Below are positions 4,411-5,645 of a stretch of DNA of 5,645 bases, in pieces. The position numbers were made by a program, and so were the translations under genes. The stretch is from Lentisphaerota bacterium. GTDB taxonomy: Bacteria; Verrucomicrobiota; Kiritimatiellia; RFP12; UBA3636. Below the pieces are notes generated by a model, which was given only the letters and a program-made list of their open reading frames with translations, was not told the DNA's origin and ran no database searches. Position 1 is the stretch's first letter. The number at the start of each line of letters is the position of its first letter. The DNA lies in NCBI GenBank assembly GCA_012514445.1, contig JAAZAI010000214.1, forward strand, positions 1 through 5,645, read 5' to 3'.

Positions 4411-5154
4411 CTACTGGACGGGTTCGAAAGGCGCCTTCTCGTGGGGGCAGCCCGGCGCGGGGCCGACGCCGTTGGCCGGGACGCACCAGCGGATGCCGTT
4501 CGCGATCACGCGCTGGACTTCCGGTTGATGGTAGATCGGCAGGGTCTCGTGACCGGGGGCGAAGTAGAAGATCCGGCCGAGACCGCGCTGCAGCGTCACG
4601 CCGCTGCGGAACACGTTGCCGCCCGCGTACCAGGACATGAAGACGACGTGCGCGTCGTCCGGGACGCCGAAGGGCTCGCCGTACATCTCCGTGTGTTCGA
4701 TGGCGAACGTCTCGGGGACGCCCTGCGCGATGGGATGCGCCGGGTCGCAAGTCCAGACGCGCTCCTTCTCGCCGATCTCGCGCCAGCGCAGCGTACACGG
4801 CGTGCCGAGCATGCGGCGGAAGATCTTCGACATGTGGCCGGAATGGAGCACCACGAGCCCCATGCCGCCGAGGACGCGCCGCTGGATGCGGTCGACCAAG
4901 GCGTCGGGCACCTTGTCGTGCGCCATGTGGCCCCACCAGACGAGGACGTCCGTCGCGTCGAGCACCTTGTCGGGAAGCCCGTTCTCGGGCATGTCGAGGG
5001 ACACGGCGCGGATCGTGCAGTCCTCCAAGGCCGGGCCGAGGGCCTTCTTCAGGTAGGCGTGGATGCCTTTGGGGTAGTGCTTGCGGCACAGTTCGCCGCA
5101 GGCGTCGTTCGACTGCTCGTGCAGAAATTCATTCCAGATCGTGATCTTGGGCAT
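4411..5154 (-). CDS. ThuA-domain protein (trehalose utilization family)
   Basis: This 247-residue protein is a ThuA-family member (Pfam PF06283), with a class I glutamine-amidotransferase-like fold. In Sinorhizobium ThuA works with the dehydrogenase ThuB in trehalose and related disaccharide use; the role of this short single-domain subfamily is less clear. Counting from the chosen start, visible blocks are PKITIWNEF at 2-10, ATDVLVWWGHMAHDKVPD at 66-83, GGMGLVVLHSGHMSKIFRRM at 95-114, ERVWTCDPAHPIAQGVPE, EHTEMYGEPFGVP, VVFMSWYAGGNVFRSG, and GRIFYFAPGHETLP. It is full length, ending in the usual IANGIRWCVP plus a short tail. I chose the ATG at 5154-5152 (MPKIT) because GGAGGG lies seven bases before it and homology starts there; an ATG ten codons upstream is less likely. 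It leads an operon with DUF192. I found no convincing promoter upstream. Confidence 0.88.
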   Translation of the reverse strand: MPKITIWNEFLHEQSNDACGELCRKHYPKGIHAYLKKALGPALEDCTIRAVSLDMPENGLPDKVLDATDVLVWWGHMAHDKVPDALVDRIQRRVLGGMGLVVLHSGHMSKIFRRMLGTPCTLRWREIGEKERVWTCDPAHPIAQGVPETFAIEHTEMYGEPFGVPDDAHVVFMSWYAGGNVFRSGVTLQRGLGRIFYFAPGHETLPIYHQPEVQRVIANGIRWCVPANGVGPAPGCPHEKAPFEPVQ

Positions 5155-5307
5155 GGGGGTTCCCTCCGCTGATTCAGTGTGCATCCAACGACGTCTGCCG
5201 TCTTCTTGCGATTCCGCATTAGCCTATCACGCCCGACCGCTCAAGTTCAAGCCCCAGTATTGGTGATTGGTGAGAAGTGCAGGACGGGGATGCCCCAGGC
5301 TCGCGGT

Positions 5308-5343
5308 TTGACACCAGTGACCGCATTGACCCAATTGACCAAG
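5308..5343. repeat. 9-bp tandem repeat, TTGACCnnn type
   Basis: The units read TTGACACCA, GTGACCGCA, TTGACCCAA, TTGACCAAG. The same motif appears inverted at 5395-5425, so the two sets face each other. Confidence 0.75.
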
Positions 5344-5360
5344 TCCCGCCGGGGCCCATT

Positions 5361-5380
5361 CGGGCGCGCGGCAACGCCCG
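5361..5380. repeat. GC hairpin between the two 9-bp arrays
   Basis: CGGGCG (5361-5366) and CGCCCG (5375-5380) pair around an 8-base loop. Together with the flanking inverted arrays this makes a larger imperfect inverted repeat centred near 5370. Confidence 0.55.
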
Positions 5381-5394
5381 CCCGAGACCCATGA

Positions 5395-5425
5395 GGTCAA
5401 CAAGGTCCATGAGGTCAATAGGGTT
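5395..5425. repeat. 9-bp tandem repeat, inverted GGTCAAnnn type
   Basis: The units read GGTCAACAA, GGTCCATGA, GGTCAATAG, GGTT. The reverse complement is the TTGACC motif of 5308-5343. The segment can also be read as an imperfect 18-bp duplication beginning ATGAGGTCAA at 5391 and 5409. Confidence 0.7.
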
Positions 5426-5474
5426 CCGCGCCATGGCTTCCCCAGCCCCCAAGCAGATCCCTGCATTTTTCCCG

Positions 5475-5503
5475 TTGACCGCGCCTCGGGATTTTGATTC
5501 AAT
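5475..5503 (+). promoter_or_regulatory. candidate promoter of the IclR-family gene
   Basis: TTGACC (5475-5480, 5 of 6) and TTCAAT (5498-5503, 4 of 6) are separated by 17 bp. Transcription would start near 5510, inside the palindrome described separately, leaving a short leader before the ATG at 5537. Confidence 0.4.
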
Positions 5504-5527
5504 ATTGCGGAAATGAATTCCACAATA
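5503..5527. promoter_or_regulatory. IclR-type operator palindrome
   Basis: TATTGCGGAA, five bases (ATGAA), then TTCCACAATA form 10-bp arms with one mismatch. The core GGAAATGAATTCC resembles the GGAAAT-ATTTCC palindromes bound by IclR-family regulators. It covers the region from the predicted -10 to the ribosome binding site of the IclR-family gene, a position that suits autorepression. Confidence 0.55.
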
Positions 5528-5536
5528 AGGAATACG

Positions 5537-5645
5537 ATGAAAGCCGCGGTTCCAGTCAAGTCGCTGAAGAAGGCGCTCGACATCCTCTCCATGCTCGCGT
5601 TCGACGATCTGGCGCGCGAGGGCGTCGCGCTCTCCGAGATCGCCC
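5537..5645 (+). CDS. IclR-family transcriptional regulator, 5' part only
   Basis: Only the first 36 residues are in the window. The residues VKSLKKALDILSMLA (7-21), followed by GVALSEIA (29-36), match the start of the IclR N-terminal winged helix-turn-helix domain, where the pattern V-x-SLxKALxIL...LSLxEIA is standard. A full member would have about 250 residues with a C-terminal effector-binding domain, here beyond the right edge. AAGGA at 5527-5531 lies five bases before the ATG. IclR regulators usually control carbon-catabolic genes close by and repress themselves. This one is divergent from the ThuA-DUF192 operon, which makes that operon a possible target, though the palindrome is near the regulator's own start. 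Family call is fairly sure despite the short stretch. Confidence 0.8.
   Translation, partial: MKAAVPVKSLKKALDILSMLAFDDLAREGVALSEIA

Larger units (their letters stand above)
5155..5536. other. divergent intergenic region with repeats and regulatory signals
   Basis: No gene is seen in these 382 bases. They hold a two-unit 7-bp repeat TTGGTGA (5260-5273), two converging sets of 9-bp units around a GC-rich hairpin (5308-5425), and the promoter/operator candidates of the IclR gene (5475-5527). Open frames here are short and repeat-derived. Confidence 0.7.

Noticed and set aside
4178..5089. Minus-strand open frame of 303 codons overlapping ThuA and DUF192
   Set aside because: It is a different frame on the same strand, very rich in Arg, Pro and Ala, and bridges two recognised genes. 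It is a shadow.
4147..5172. Plus-strand open frame of 341 codons, longer than any real gene here
   Set aside because: It is antisense to both the ThuA and DUF192 genes, which have unmistakable family motifs and ribosome binding sites. The composition of its translation is that of a GC-rich shadow frame.
5391..5425. Possible CRISPR array
   Set aside because: The units are 9 bp, contiguous and degenerate, with no spacers and no cas genes nearby. It is a simple tandem repeat.
5453..5470. Intrinsic terminator: GCAG-ATCC-CTGC followed by ATTTTT
   Set aside because: The stem is only 4 bp, and no plus-strand gene lies upstream for it to terminate.

Overview
The window is high-GC bacterial DNA (roughly 60-65% by eye) with compact, short intergenic regions. 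It carries cell-surface glycosyltransferases, a toxin-antitoxin pair and a small sugar-related operon. No rRNA, tRNA or marker protein is present, so taxonomy is inference only. A Gram-negative-type surface polysaccharide glycosyltransferase of family GT90, a ThuA-domain protein, and intergenic spacers built of degenerate 6-, 7- and 9-bp tandem units would fit a Verrucomicrobiota, Kiritimatiellota, Lentisphaerota or Planctomycetota genome. I hold that weakly.

Left part (1-2143), a glycosyltransferase cluster: a GT2 glycosyltransferase on the minus strand runs off the left edge (1-794). It is divergent from an intact GT90/LpsA-type glycosyltransferase on the plus strand (924-1919). Facing the GT90 gene tail to tail is a second copy of the same GT2 gene (1895-2143). 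This copy has lost exactly 546 bp (182 codons) in frame, including the whole catalytic core. The two GT2 copies are about 94% identical where they align and lie in the same orientation, so they bracket the GT90 gene as direct repeats.

Middle part (2144-2636) holds no convincing gene. It contains a 6-bp tandem repeat, a run of perfect short hairpins, and a 147-bp MITE-like element (2412-2558) with perfect 21-bp terminal inverted repeats and a 9-bp target-site duplication. The element ends 17 bp before the predicted -35 box of a VapB/VapC (AbrB-type antitoxin, PIN-domain toxin) pair at 2637-3223, whose genes overlap by 4 bp.

From 3276 to 3992 on the minus strand lies a 5'-truncated DXD-type sugar transferase (GT32-like) in markedly AT-richer DNA. 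Its family homology stops at a stop codon next to a 7-bp tandem repeat (3998-4032). It looks like imported surface-polysaccharide DNA now decaying.

Right part (4041-5645): a minus-strand operon of a ThuA-domain protein and a DUF192 protein (22-bp gap) is divergent from the start of an IclR-family regulator (5537 to window end). The 382-bp region between them has two converging sets of 9-bp repeats around a GC-rich hairpin, and an IclR-type palindrome lies just upstream of the regulator's start. The arrangement suggests, but does not prove, that the regulator controls itself and perhaps the ThuA operon.
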